Of a stretch of 64,000 bases of DNA, positions 48,061 to 58,248 are shown one piece after another (the first letter of the stretch is position 1; every line of letters starts with the position of its first letter). Position numbers and translations under genes: made by a program. The notes beneath the pieces were generated by a model. The model saw nothing but the letters and a program-made list of their open reading frames with translations. It was not told where the DNA came from and ran no database searches. The DNA is from Lucifuga dentata (taxonomy: Eukaryota; Chordata; Actinopteri; Ophidiiformes; Bythitidae): the NCBI GenBank assembly GCA_014773175.1, contig VXCM01001427.1, positions 62,001 to 126,000 of the forward strand. The letters are read 5' to 3'.

Positions 48061-48155
48061 TCTTTTTTGGGTACCAATCGCTGATGCACATATTGGAGCT
48101 CATTGAAATCCGTGTGAAGGATGGTCTGCAGTTCTATGAAGAAACAGAGGCACTG
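48061..48155 (+). other. Candidate internal exon, unverified
   Basis: A 95-bp stretch with an acceptor-like TTTTATACCTTAG on the left and the donor CACTG|GTAAGA on the right. One frame is open from 48039 to 48194 (52 codons). Within the putative exon it reads ILELIEIRVKDGLQFYEETE, which has the charged, helical look of real protein and avoids the low-complexity composition of neighbouring frames. I do not recognise the family. The exon would end in phase 0. An isolated transposon-derived or pseudogene fragment is equally possible. Confidence 0.25.
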
Positions 48156-49046
48156 GTAAGACCCAGATATGTCCGTCTGAATACAGTGCACTATTAATGC
48201 TTATACTCACTCAGGATCGTGGGGCACAAAGGACTTTTCCACACACACCCACTTCTCCATGGCCCTACAGCTAATGTAGCATGCTAACTAGCACCTTTGC
48301 TATGTCACGATGACGTCAGCACCAGTTATTTCCAATTTACAGGTGAATGGCACTTTTAAAAAAAGTTGAAAACTCTTCACCAGGTTACACATAAACCAGG
48401 AACTAACGCAAATATTAGACATTATTACTGTTACCATATACGGTTAGAAAATTTGTTATATGGCCATGAGTTGCTGTTCAATTCTCTGTCACTTAACATG
48501 ACTCTTCTTCTGATATCTAACTGTTGCTGCTCACCACATGCTTCATAAAAGTATAAAAGTGATCTATAAATCTATAAAGTGATCGGTCAGTATAGTGTTT
48601 AGGGAGACATTACTAGTGGTCAGTGTAAGTGACTGACAGTGACTAATCCAATCATATAAAATATACTCAGAATACACAGTCTGATGAATATGCCACAAGA
48701 AATAATCTTTTTTTTTTTTTAACAAACTTAACTCTTAAGATATCAAGTCAACACAGAATGTAAATTTAATTAACCAATTAGTTGCCTATTAGTTACCAGA
48801 ATTATGACCAGAATCATTTTGTTGAACCAAAATAAAACACTTTACATAAAACAACAAAGTCATTTGAGTGCAGGACACTACATGCTGTTCTCTAATTGTA
48901 AAATTTAATATTTGTTTAAAATATTTACAGATAGATAACCTATCAATAATTGTCTGAGTCAGATAAGTAATAACATTGCAAAGATCAAATGATACAAAGG
49001 TACAGAAGAGGATTAAGGCCACTTGAAAAAAAAAAGAAGACTTCTA
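48156..49046. other. No gene seen
   Basis: Includes a CpG-containing stretch with GATGACGTCAG (48310-48320) and GCTAACTAGC, probably an old transposon fragment, and a T-run at 48710-48720. Nothing else was recognised. Confidence 0.45.
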
Positions 49047-49076
49047 AGATTAAAGTCAGAATTCTGACTTTAATCT
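49047..49076. repeat. 30-bp perfect palindrome
   Basis: Positions 49047-49076 (core AAAGTCAGAATTCTGACTTT) are their own reverse complement with no spacer. The right half, TCAGAATTCTGACTTT, recurs immediately at 49076-49091, so the palindrome is the product of a short tandem unit that is itself palindromic. Confidence 0.9.
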
Positions 49077-49650
49077 CAGAATTCTGACTTTTTTCTTGAC
49101 CTTATACATACATATATATATACATAAATGTTTGTAAATCATTCTTGGTCATCATCAATTAATCATCAATCATGGCTGATTCTTAATAATCTGATAAATC
49201 TTAATGAATAAGACTTCTGATTATGTTTAATTGTGTTAAGAAGGAGTGACCATGGATACTTTAATCTTTTTCAGTAAGATGAGTACAGAAAAATGTAGTA
49301 GCAGATAATTTGACTAGCAGTCAAATTATCATGATGTCATGACAGTGAAAATATACAGTATTAAATTGCTTAGTCACTCCAAGTTCATTTCTTAGATGAA
49401 TCAACTCTCTTTTTGACTGTTCCCAAACATACGAAACATAGTTTTATCATTGTAAACTCCAAGCTAATGGTTTCTTTAACAATCGGTGCTATGCTTCTCT
49501 CTTGTGCCACTTGTGTGAGGTTTTGTTCCACTCAGCTGAGGGCCTGTTTTGCTGAACGTCTCCACTTGGCACATTTATGGCTTGTAGTCCTGCCAGGTAC
49601 ACAGGTGGACAAGTGGAAATGACTAATGGGCACTGCTTTAGTCTCTAACT

Positions 49651-50595
49651 CAGTGGTCACCAACCTTTTCCAAACCAAGATCACTTCTCATGTCTAAATA
49701 TAGGCCAAGATCTACCATTCATAAATATAAGAAATAAACACCCATAAATGTTTAAATGCTGAATAATGCTGCCTCTTTTATTTACAAACAGTCCATTTTT
49801 AACAATTTTAATTCAGACTATTGTATGTGTGCTTTGTCAAGGCACAGTATGGACTGAAATACTGGTATATCCTCACCTTCTCTCAAAATCAGCCAAGAAG
49901 GCAGAAATTAAAATATGAATGACTGCAATACATTACATGCAGTTTATTTTAACAAGGCAAAGGGAGCTTCAGTTTTTTGTGCTTGGCCAAAAGGTTAGTC
50001 ACATAAAATGAGGCCTCTGTTGCAGCCTTTCTTTTTTCTGTGGACTTGGTAAACAGCAGCTGTTGTGTCTTCAATGCCGACTTCAACTCAGTCACTTTGG
50101 CAGAATTCAGAGCACTTTTGGGTGGGAAATCTTTAAATTTCTGGTGGTTAGTGACGTGATATCGTTCCAGGTTGCCTTTTCTCGCCAGCGCAACTGCTTG
50201 GTTACAAAGTCGGCAGACTGGTCTATCGTTGACCAAAGTGAACAAAAACTTGTGCTCCCATTCGGAATGAAAGTTGTAGGTTTTTGGCTTCTTTCGCACA
50301 TTCTCCGCCATCTTATCATATTGCTAGCCGGTTGCTAACTTGTATTTGAATGACTGTGGCTCTGTGGCTTCACGGCCATGGCAGTACCGTGATCCAGCCA
50401 GCCAATCAGATAGGAGAATGGGAGAGTGACATGTCATAACATTTCCGGATTGGTTGGATTGAAAAAATATATAAATGACATAAATTCTGATTGGTTAAAA
50501 CAATATATTATTATTCCCTAATGCTTTGCAATCTCTTTTGAGTGTCTTATTAAAGATCAACAGGTCGATTGCGATCGACGGGTTGGCGACCCCTG
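49651..50595 (-). mobile_element. Internally deleted hAT transposon
   Basis: Flanked by CTCTAACT (49643-49650) and CTCTAATT (50596-50603), an 8-bp target duplication with one change. Inverted ends: CAGTGGTCACCAACC on the left; the reverse complement of the right end is CAGGGGTCGCCAACC. It carries the 5' part of a transposase on the minus strand (50311 to 49949) and nothing of the catalytic core, so at 945 bp it is a deletion derivative that could only move with a transposase supplied in trans. Confidence 0.9.
49949..50311 (-). CDS. hAT transposase N-terminal fragment
   Basis: An open frame of 120 codons with an ATG start, encoding the DNA-binding start of a hAT transposase of the SCAND3/GTF2IRD2-related type. 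A basic N-terminus (residues 1-12) leads into FHSEWEHKFLFTLVNDRPVC, then a BED-like zinc finger with C33-x2-C36 and H52-x3-H56 (VCRLCNQAVALARKGNLERY). FPPKS (62-66), LKSALKTQQLLF (76-87) and the tail SFYVTNLLAKHKK (101-113) are all in family order. It then stops. Full-length relatives continue for several hundred residues with the DDE core and dimerisation domain, absent here. The frame has no internal stop, which suggests the deletion and insertion are fairly recent. It cannot catalyse transposition; at most it would be a DNA-binding fragment. Confidence 0.8.
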   Translation of the reverse strand: MAENVRKKPKTYNFHSEWEHKFLFTLVNDRPVCRLCNQAVALARKGNLERYHVTNHQKFKDFPPKSALNSAKVTELKSALKTQQLLFTKSTEKRKAATEASFYVTNLLAKHKKLKLPLPC

Positions 50596-50603
50596 CTCTA
50601 ATT

Positions 50604-51313
50604 CATACTGCTAAAGATGAGCAAGTTTCACAAAGAAAGTCTCCAACAGATATACCTGGTTTCTGGAAGCCAGGGCAACTGTTGTTGATATATGACAGTT
50701 TATTCCACATGATCATTTTAAGAATAGTTTTTGACTACTTGCTACATATTATGTTTATCTAATGAGAGAATAAATCAATCTACTACTTAATCTGGTTTTA
50801 TACATAACAGCATATTGATTCAGAAGTAAATAATTCAATGATTCTGTGATCAGACTCAGTTAGATCCAAGAGCAAAGCAGACTGTAAGCTATGAGTTGAG
50901 GTCAAAGGCTTCACCAATTTTTGTGCTCAGCATGGGAAACAGCTTTGTAGTTTCAAGAGATGGGTACACCCAGCAGGGTAACAGAATGATAGGTGAAGAC
51001 GAAAAATGTCCCCAGGAAGAAGGAAGAAAAATTGTGAATTGGGAGACACTTCACACTGAGATGTTTTTTTTTTTTTTTTTTNTTTTTTTTTTTTTTTTTC
51101 TATTCTCAGTCATACATGGAAAAATTCTGAAATTGAATTCCAAATTAGCCTTATCTTACATTTTCATCCATTTCATTATTTGTAAGCATGAGGTCACCTG
51201 ACTGGTGCACAGTTTGGTCAGCATGGTCACAGTGGTACCATATATCTCACCAAATTTACACTGTGTGTGTAAATTTATACATATATCACAGAGACATATA
51301 TCACAGAGAGGGA
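50604..51313. other. No gene seen
   Basis: AT-rich DNA with a T-run around the N at 51082. The short repeat ATATATCACAGAGA occurs twice near 51282-51308. Confidence 0.5.
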
Positions 51314-51407
51314 GTGCTGTTGTACTGTATATCAGTACTGCTATGATTCGGTTGCGGCCTCATGCCGAAGATAATCACAGCCATGCTGATATACAGTACA
51401 ACAGCAC
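51314..51407. repeat. 22-bp perfect inverted repeat, foldback
   Basis: The 22-mer starting GTGCTGTTGTACTGTATATC (51314-51335) is the exact reverse complement of 51386-51407. The 50-nt interior continues to pair partly (GCTATGATT against AATCACAGC) and has CGG/CCG at its centre, so the whole unit can fold into one long hairpin. A related motif, GTGCTGTTATACTCTATATC followed by AGCACTT, occurs at about 52248-52275. Confidence 0.9.
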
Positions 51408-51632
51408 AACCTCGAGAGTGACATTGCTTTTATGCAACAGTTCTACAAGTTAACAGTAATAAGCGACAACAAATTATGATTTGTTTATTTATTTACTCAT
51501 TTATTTGGCTCTGCCAACACAAATAGTGCCGCAGCTGGACTGTTACTAAGCAACACATTAACCTGCACCTGTATTTCCTGCACACTAGCTTGCTGGCTAC
51601 TTTATGTACATGTTACTGCAAGCCAGCTACTT

Positions 51633-51688
51633 TGTATAATCATATCTGTATGTTTCCATTTATGGAAACATACAGATATGATTATACA
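51633..51688. repeat. 27-bp arms, 2-nt loop: near-perfect 56-bp palindrome
   Basis: The 27-mer at 51633-51659 (TGTATAATCATATCTGTATG then TTTCCAT) is the exact reverse complement of 51662-51688, with only TT between. Such a short loop is rare for a transposon foldback. It may be a genuine cruciform-forming palindrome or an artefact of a hairpin read. Confidence 0.9.
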
Positions 51689-51718
51689 TTTATTTACGCA
51701 TACATTTACGCACGTGTG

Positions 51719-52093
51719 ATAGAGCCCAGCATGGGCCTTGGAACCCATCGGGCCCTGAGGCAATTTACAAATTAGGCTGAGTTTTGGGCTGAATTTCACA
51801 ACACTGGCTTGGCTCAGGATGGGCTTGGGTTTTTTTTTAAATTTTTTTTTTGCCCTTCTCTCTCCACTCACAGTCATAACGCACCTGCTGAAGCTCATAT
51901 GTTGGTGCTCAGAAACTGCAGCCATCACTGTTTTCTGAACGCTGCAGCGGCAGCTGACAGCCACTACTTTTACTTTGAAAAGAGCCAAACTTCCGGTTCT
52001 GACTAAAGAAAAAAAAAAGACCACAGGTTTCAGGTCAGGCTGGGGCCAAGAATTTCATTAAGTATGGCTTCAGGTCGGTTCAGACTGCAGGGC
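51719..52093. mobile_element. Possible MITE with GAGCCC ends
   Basis: The left end TAGAGCCCAGCA and the reverse complement of the right end TGGAGCCCTGCA match at 10 of 12. The flanks ACGTGTGA and CTGTGTGG share only GTGTG, so an 8-bp target duplication is possible but not clear. The interior has CTGAGTTTTGGGCTGAATTTCACA and TCAGGTCAGGCTGGGGCCAAGA, repetitive-looking GC-rich phrases. An open frame of 140 codons on the minus strand crosses it but has no domain. Confidence 0.45.
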
Positions 52094-53121
52094 TCCACTG
52101 TGTGGTTCCTATAAGTTCACAGCTTGATTGGATGTACGTTGCTCCATCATTTCCTATTCTATATGGATGGTCTCCAGTTAATGTAGGCTAATTAATGGTT
52201 ATTAGAACACCTGTAAAGAGGAGTGATACGTATAGTTAGAAGTCCCAGTGCTGTTATACTCTATATCAGCACTTCAGGAATTTCTCTTGTGCAATCAAAA
52301 TGCTTGGTTGGTTGTGTATAATTATACAGTATATACACATACATGTATGTATTGTAGATGGGGCTACACATGACATGGACACCTACTTGTTATTATGTGA
52401 TGCATAGTCTCTCAGCCTTACACAAAAACCTATTCTGTCACTTTTTGTGCACAAAGCCTTCTCATGTAGAGTTTTTCCACACTGTAATAATACCATGTGG
52501 GATAATCTGTTAGCAACTTCTTCTTCACTCCTCTTCCTCTGTCTATCTCGGTAAGATAAAATTCAAAATGATGAATAGCATTTACTTCATAAATTCTCCG
52601 TTCAGCATTTATGGTGTAAACACCGTTCCAGATCGTTTTAACCCATGATGGGAATGCTGATGTAATAAGTTTTTTCCAAAGATTTTACTTTCTCTCTAGC
52701 ATTTCTTTTATCAATATATACATTATTCTCTTTGCCTTCCTCTCAGTGTTTCTTATCTATCAGTGTATGTTGTTTTGCAGTTTGTCTTTGGAGTTTCCCC
52801 TAAAGCTTTATAGGGGCTGTAAAGGAGTTGATAAGCAATTTTCGATTCTGTGTACAGAACTATACATTTGGTCATGCCTAAGAATTTTGCTCAGGACACT
52901 AAGTTGTATGACTTCCTCAGAGAGAGAATGTAAAACTCCACACAGGATGGCAACAAGGTATTTTTTTTCACTACCAAGGTGGGAAGAATAGCCAGAGGAA
53001 CCATTTTAATCACACTTACACACAATTCTGGAAGGTTACATAAGGTAAGGTGTCACTAGCTGTGTGGTTTCTTTCACAGAAGCTTCTCACCCTGGATATA
53101 CAGTAGATTGCAGCCATTTTT

Positions 53122-53123
<2 letters not shown>
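52094..53123. other. No gene seen
   Basis: AT-rich DNA with short open frames only. The motif at 52248-52275 matches the arms of the foldback at 51314-51407. Confidence 0.5.
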
Positions 53124-53171
<48 letters not shown>

Positions 53172-53191
53172 NAAAAAAAAAAAAAAAAAAA
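53124..53191. repeat. (TC)24 microsatellite joined to poly-A across an N
   Basis: A TC tract of 48 bp ends at an N (53172) followed by 19 A. The junction is an assembly break, so the true adjacency is unknown. Confidence 0.9.
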
Positions 53192-53566
53192 ATGGATAAG
53201 GGTCTTTATATACAGTCAGCTGCTGTTTGGCCAAAACCTCTCTGGCTTACTGCATATACCATAACAACACCTCACTGCCATTAGAGCTGTGTCAAGACTA
53301 AAGCAGCCAGATGGAGGTTTATGATTGTGCATTATTTCTAAAACACCACTGGCATATAAAACCATTATCTACTGGCTGGCAGACACCCACAACTGGACTA
53401 CTTCTGACAGCTGGGGAAATATCCAGACTCATCAGATTGCTGATTTCAGTTCAGTTTACTCCAGCTTCATTCAGTTCACTTCAGTAAACATCTGCATGAT
53501 GTTTAAACAGTAAGCACAAAAAACATAAGCATTATGGATGTAACCACAGTAACCTCAAATGACTTC

Positions 53567-53974
53567 CTAAAGGATCACACCTGTGGTTTTGCATGTTTAA
53601 GCTCAATAAATGCAATCTGCATACAGTAGACATTAAATTACTGACAACCATTTTCCTAAACATAAAACTGTAATTTAGTTTTCCTGTCATTTTTCTAAAT
53701 CCCTTAATCTTTCAAAATCAAATGTTCAGCTGATACACACACATTAAAATTCAATGCTTTACATACATCTAAATGTAGAAGGGATGATAGCTTTTAATTT
53801 CTCTCCTTTAATTTCTTCTCCTGGAACTATATTCCCTGGCAGAGACACACAAAACAATTCTAATATTTATCACTCCAGCATATGTTTTGGAAAATTGTGG
53901 TCAGTAATGTATACATGTATGTGGGTTGTATAGATTGGGCTCAAACATGCAAAACCACTGGTGTGATACTTTAA
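53567..53974. mobile_element. TTAA MITE, copy 6 (long inverted repeats)
   Basis: Left CTAA (a decayed TTAA, 53567-53570), right TTAA (53971-53974). The left end AGGATCACACCTGTGGTTTT and the reverse complement of the right end AGTATCACACCAGTGGTTTT pair, and the pairing continues through GCATGTTT-AGC, ACATTA-TTACTGAC and ATTTTCC-AAACATA, about 100 bp in all. The interior phrase ATATTCCCTGGCAGAGA is the reverse complement of one in copy 2. Non-coding. Confidence 0.8.
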
Positions 53975-54149
53975 TTAGCCAAATGGCTACATAAATAAAT
54001 CGGTAGCCAGTTTATTGCAATACTAATTTATTGGAACAGTTCACTATATTTGGCTTTAATATTACCTGCCCAAAACAAGGTACATTACCTTCAAATATTC
54101 ATCTTCCTTTTGTGATTTCCATCATTCAAAACTTGAGGTTACTTATTTC

Positions 54150-55418
54150 CAGTGGCGGGCCGTATATTTTACACTTGCCTTCAGAGCTATCATCCCACAA
54201 TTAAACCACCTTCTAATAACCTCACCATGACACCAGGGATATAGGTTGTTGTCATTCAACATAACCACCTCTTATTCACAGTGACAGAACATTTATCGAG
54301 TAGAAAAATGTGATTTAACACGAGGCTCAACACTTATGAGAGTTACAACACACTAACAGCAGAGACATGAATAGGATGTAGCATTATTACGCATTACGAC
54401 AGGATGCTGCATCACAAATAGACACTACATAGCCTAAATCAGTGTCATTACCAAAGAAACAAGGACAAACTCACAACAATCATCACATTTGCTCACATGA
54501 TCAGCAAGTAAGCAAAAATGCCATAAAACACAAATAACATACCCTGTATCAACAGGCTTCTCCACAGATTCCAGCCACATAAAAATCCATCAAACTTCCC
54601 AAAGCTGCTCATCATCTGAAGACAAAGTCTATCCTCCTTTCTTTCTTTATAAAGATTTTAACGACACAGCTGTACAGTACATTAGTGCATTTCAGTTCCA
54701 AAATGTGAAAAAAAAAAGCGTTGTAAATTCATTTCTTCTCCTCCTTCAGCCATTGTGTGTTAAAAAAAACAACAGGACTAAGTAAAAATCTAAACAAAAA
54801 ATCTAAAGCACTAAAATCTAACTAAAATCTAAGCACTAAAAATCTAAACATCAAGAAAGAAAGTTTAAATAAACATTAATGCTATGTTAAGTGCTAGCTA
54901 GGTTTACTTGAGTTAGCTAAGCTAACCGGCTTTCTTCTTCTGATGAATTTCTGGGAGGCTGCAGCTGTGTACCATAATGCTGTACAATGACGTAGGCCAA
55001 GGCCAGCTAGAAGGCCCTGGCATGTGAAAGAATACGCTCAACATGGCAAACTCGAAATCTGTTTGTTAAAGAATATGACAATCAACAACATTGTTCCATT
55101 TGCTTGAATAGCAGAGGGGATTCACTTGAGATTCTGAAGGCCTCAGGCTAGATTTTTTCACTCGGAGACAGCACAGGTGGAAAATGTGATTGGATAAAAG
55201 CTCTAATTTATATGAGCTGGGCTGGAAGCAGCGAAACCGAGGGAAAGAGTACTGTAGCGATGAAATGATGTTAATAACAAAACTGATGGGAATGAACTTT
55301 GTAAAATACATACAGAATTAATCAAAATATATATTAAATTATAAAAACATAATTTGATGATTCTGACAATCTCAAGGCCAGCAGAGAAGGCTTTGCTGGC
55401 CCTGACTGCCCTCCACTG
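54150..55418. mobile_element. Non-autonomous hAT element, copy 2
   Basis: Flanked by a perfect 8-bp target duplication, CTTATTTC (54142-54149 and 55419-55426). Ends: CAGTGGCGGGCCGTATA on the left; the reverse complement of the right end is CAGTGGAGGGCAGTCAG. It aligns along its whole length with 42558-43819 in the same orientation, including AAACCACCTTCTAATAACC, GTTACAACACACTAAC, GCTGCTCATCATCTGAAGAC, ACTTGAGTTAGCTAAGCTAA and GGCCAGCAGAGAAGGC-TTGC. Length 1269 bp, no coding capacity. The perfect duplication suggests it is younger than copy 1. Confidence 0.9.
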
Positions 55419-55426
55419 CTTATTTC

Positions 55427-58159
55427 ATATCATAAATAAAGTGTTATCATTCATGCTTATCTTAGTTCAGGAAACTTCTGTCTCCCTCCCTTTGGGCTCT
55501 TGTGTTGCTCAGGTAAGTGCCTTTTGATTTTGACATTTTTGCAGGAAACTGTGTTAACTCTGTTTAAAAGTTTCTCCACTACTTTATGTTGTTGTTGATT
55601 TCAGTGCATGGCACTGCAAAACTAGCGGACAGTATGTCACTTTCTGTGGCTTTAGCTTGAACAGATTTTATTTGTATTCCCAGCCAGAAGGTAGCAAGCC
55701 ACTACCCAGAAGAATGAGGCTGAATAACAATGCAAAGCCAGCAAGTTTAACCACAATAAATACGCCAGTCTGGATCTTTAGTAGTACACTAGCATATAGG
55801 TGACAATGACGATGCAGATAACAATGACAGTGCTGTCTTTTTGAATTACAGTATGGCCCTCTGCATGGATGAAAATGCCACAAAATATAGCAAAATAAAA
55901 CCAGGCCTGTGGGTATAGCGGCTTTGAAATTCCACACCTCAGAACTGTGTACAGCACACTGCACAATACGGAACCCAGACAGAGAGAGACAGAGGGAAAA
56001 AAATGGTGCCTGAGCACAAGTAAATCTCAACAGGGACTTGACCCCAGTGACCAATAAGATCTCCCTCCTACGAAAATCAATAGGAGCAACATTGAAGTAT
56101 AACCTGATGGGTGCAGCTAGAGGAAAAACTGTAAAAAAAAAAAAAAAAGAAAAAGAAAAAAAGTAAAGTCTTTGTGTTATAAACTAAAAAGGAAAAGGTT
56201 TCAACCTTAAAACATACTGTATGTATTCCCCTTATATTCACAGTCTGACAACCCACTGCTGCACTTTCTACCTTTTTTTGTCTGCATCTTTCTTTCTTTC
56301 CTTTGACAAATAAAATCTATGTAAGAAAAAGAAGCCAAAAGAAACATGCTGCTAGCTGTTGCAATATTGAATGAATTGCCCAGCTTGAAAAGTAGATGCA
56401 GTGCAATACACAAGGCATGTAAAAAAAGATACCATGTGTGTCTGTTAACTTCCAAATAATACTGTAACAGGGCAGGTCATAAGCCAAGAATTAACAGAAA
56501 AAAATTATAAATATATAATTTATTTATTTTAATATTTTGCACTAAGTCTTGTTTTCCAAGACTTATCTCTTTTTTTACTTGCACTTTTTGTTATTATTGC
56601 AAATATTAAGTAAATGGATCTCTGGACATTGCACTCTGTCAATGTCAAACATCTGATTCTAAAACTATAATCACTAATATCAAGTTGGTCCTACTGCAGG
56701 AACCCTGGAAGCTTTCCACTAGATTTTAATTTTTTTTTTTTTTCTTTTTCCCCACTAGATTTTGAAATGTGGCTGCAGAGATTTGCCTGCATTCAGCCAT
56801 AAGAGCATGAGTGAGGTTGGGCGCTGATGGGGTTGAAGTCAGGGGTCTTAAGCCAGTCAACTTCTTCCACATCCTTGCTTTGTCATGCTGAAACAGATTA
56901 GGGGCCTTTTCAAACTGTGGACAAAAATTGTATACTACTGTCTAATATTTCATTATACGATATCTAACTATAAAGACAGAATCTCTGTGCCACCAATGTC
57001 TCTAGAACCCGGGCACTGTATGATGTTGAAATTTGGAAGGTTCATTGCTCAGGACCCAAGGATGTGCAGTGTGAAGTTGTTTGGATGAGCAATTCTCGAA
57101 GTGAGTTGTGCCAGTAAAATTAGTTTGCGTCGCAGGATACACTTCTGGCGCAGTAGCATATGGTCCAGTCCACCATGGTTTCAACCCAACCCCCTGTACA
57201 GCAAATGCAGCTAGCTCACAGAGGAGCTCACAAGGAGCTCACAAGGACATGCAGAGGTTATTTGGGAAGATACATTCACACATACATTTGCAGTGTAGTA
57301 TACTTCCCTTCAAATAATTGCTAATACAGTTCATCTTTTGTATGGAAAGTAATCTACACAAAACACAAAATAAAAGTTTTCTTGAAAGGCTGTCTTTATT
57401 TCCATGTGACCAGGTAGAAGTTATAGAAGGAATATATTTTTTGCTTGTACTATCTATAGGAAATGAGGTGCCTTAGTGAAGTATTAGTTCTGTTATATTT
57501 TTCATTGTCTGTTGCAAGACCTGCCCAAAGTGACATGGCTTGGGTAGCCAGCATGTGGTAGCAATGTTGCCATTTGGAAATTAATTGTGAGGTGTTTTAC
57601 ATAAAACACCATCTGGAGATTGTGATTCATATCAGGTTCTGTCATTGGCAGGAATCACAGAGGTATGATGTGAACAACTAAAGATGTACGTAGAAAAATA
57701 AATTTATTGGAAAGGCAAACACATATATTATATGCATAATTGGATGCAAATGACACTATGTGTACCCTGTGTTGTGTTTGACAGTAATTATGATGTTGCT
57801 TGTCAGTGGTGAGGCATTACTGCACAATCAATTTTTTTCTGACAACACACACAAAAACAAATTCCCATCCCTACAATTCCCAGTTTCTGTCTCCATCCAA
57901 AAAGGTTTGAGGTGTATAAAGACACAGACAAAGAATATTATAACTATTTCCACTCTCATTACGCCATGTTCGTCTATAAAGGGAGATTTTACTGACTTAC
58001 ACATCAAACCCAGTTAACTGGTTTTGAGGTGCATTATTCAACACGTTAAATAATTGGAAAAAAGCTTGTGTCTGTAAAATGTTTTAGTAAACTCAATGCA
58101 CCCAGTTTCTCAGACAGGCTTTAGTTTTCAAACTCTTTGTCATTAGCACCAAAACAAAG
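55427..58159. other. No gene seen; one repeat-like patch
   Basis: The patch at about 56700-57190 contains TTGGGCGCTGATGGGGTTGA, GTCAGGGGTCTTAAGCCAGT and CTTGCTTTGTCATGCTGAAA. I recall such phrases from a dispersed teleost DNA-transposon-derived repeat, but this is memory and was not searched. The minus-strand frame at 55668-56054 (128 codons) has no domain. Simple A- and T-runs lie at 56133-56161 and 56731-56750. Confidence 0.4.
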
Positions 58160-58184
58160 TACCGTGTATACTCAAGTATAAGCC

Positions 58185-58248
<64 letters not shown>

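Noticed and set aside
51602..52024. 140-codon minus-strand frame, the longest in the window
   Set aside because: It runs through the 56-bp palindrome and the GAGCCC-ended MITE-like element and has no domain; treated as a repeat by-product.
55668..56054. 128-codon minus-strand frame
   Set aside because: No domain, Leu/Cys/His-rich composition without motif structure, and two overlapping frames of similar quality on the same strand.
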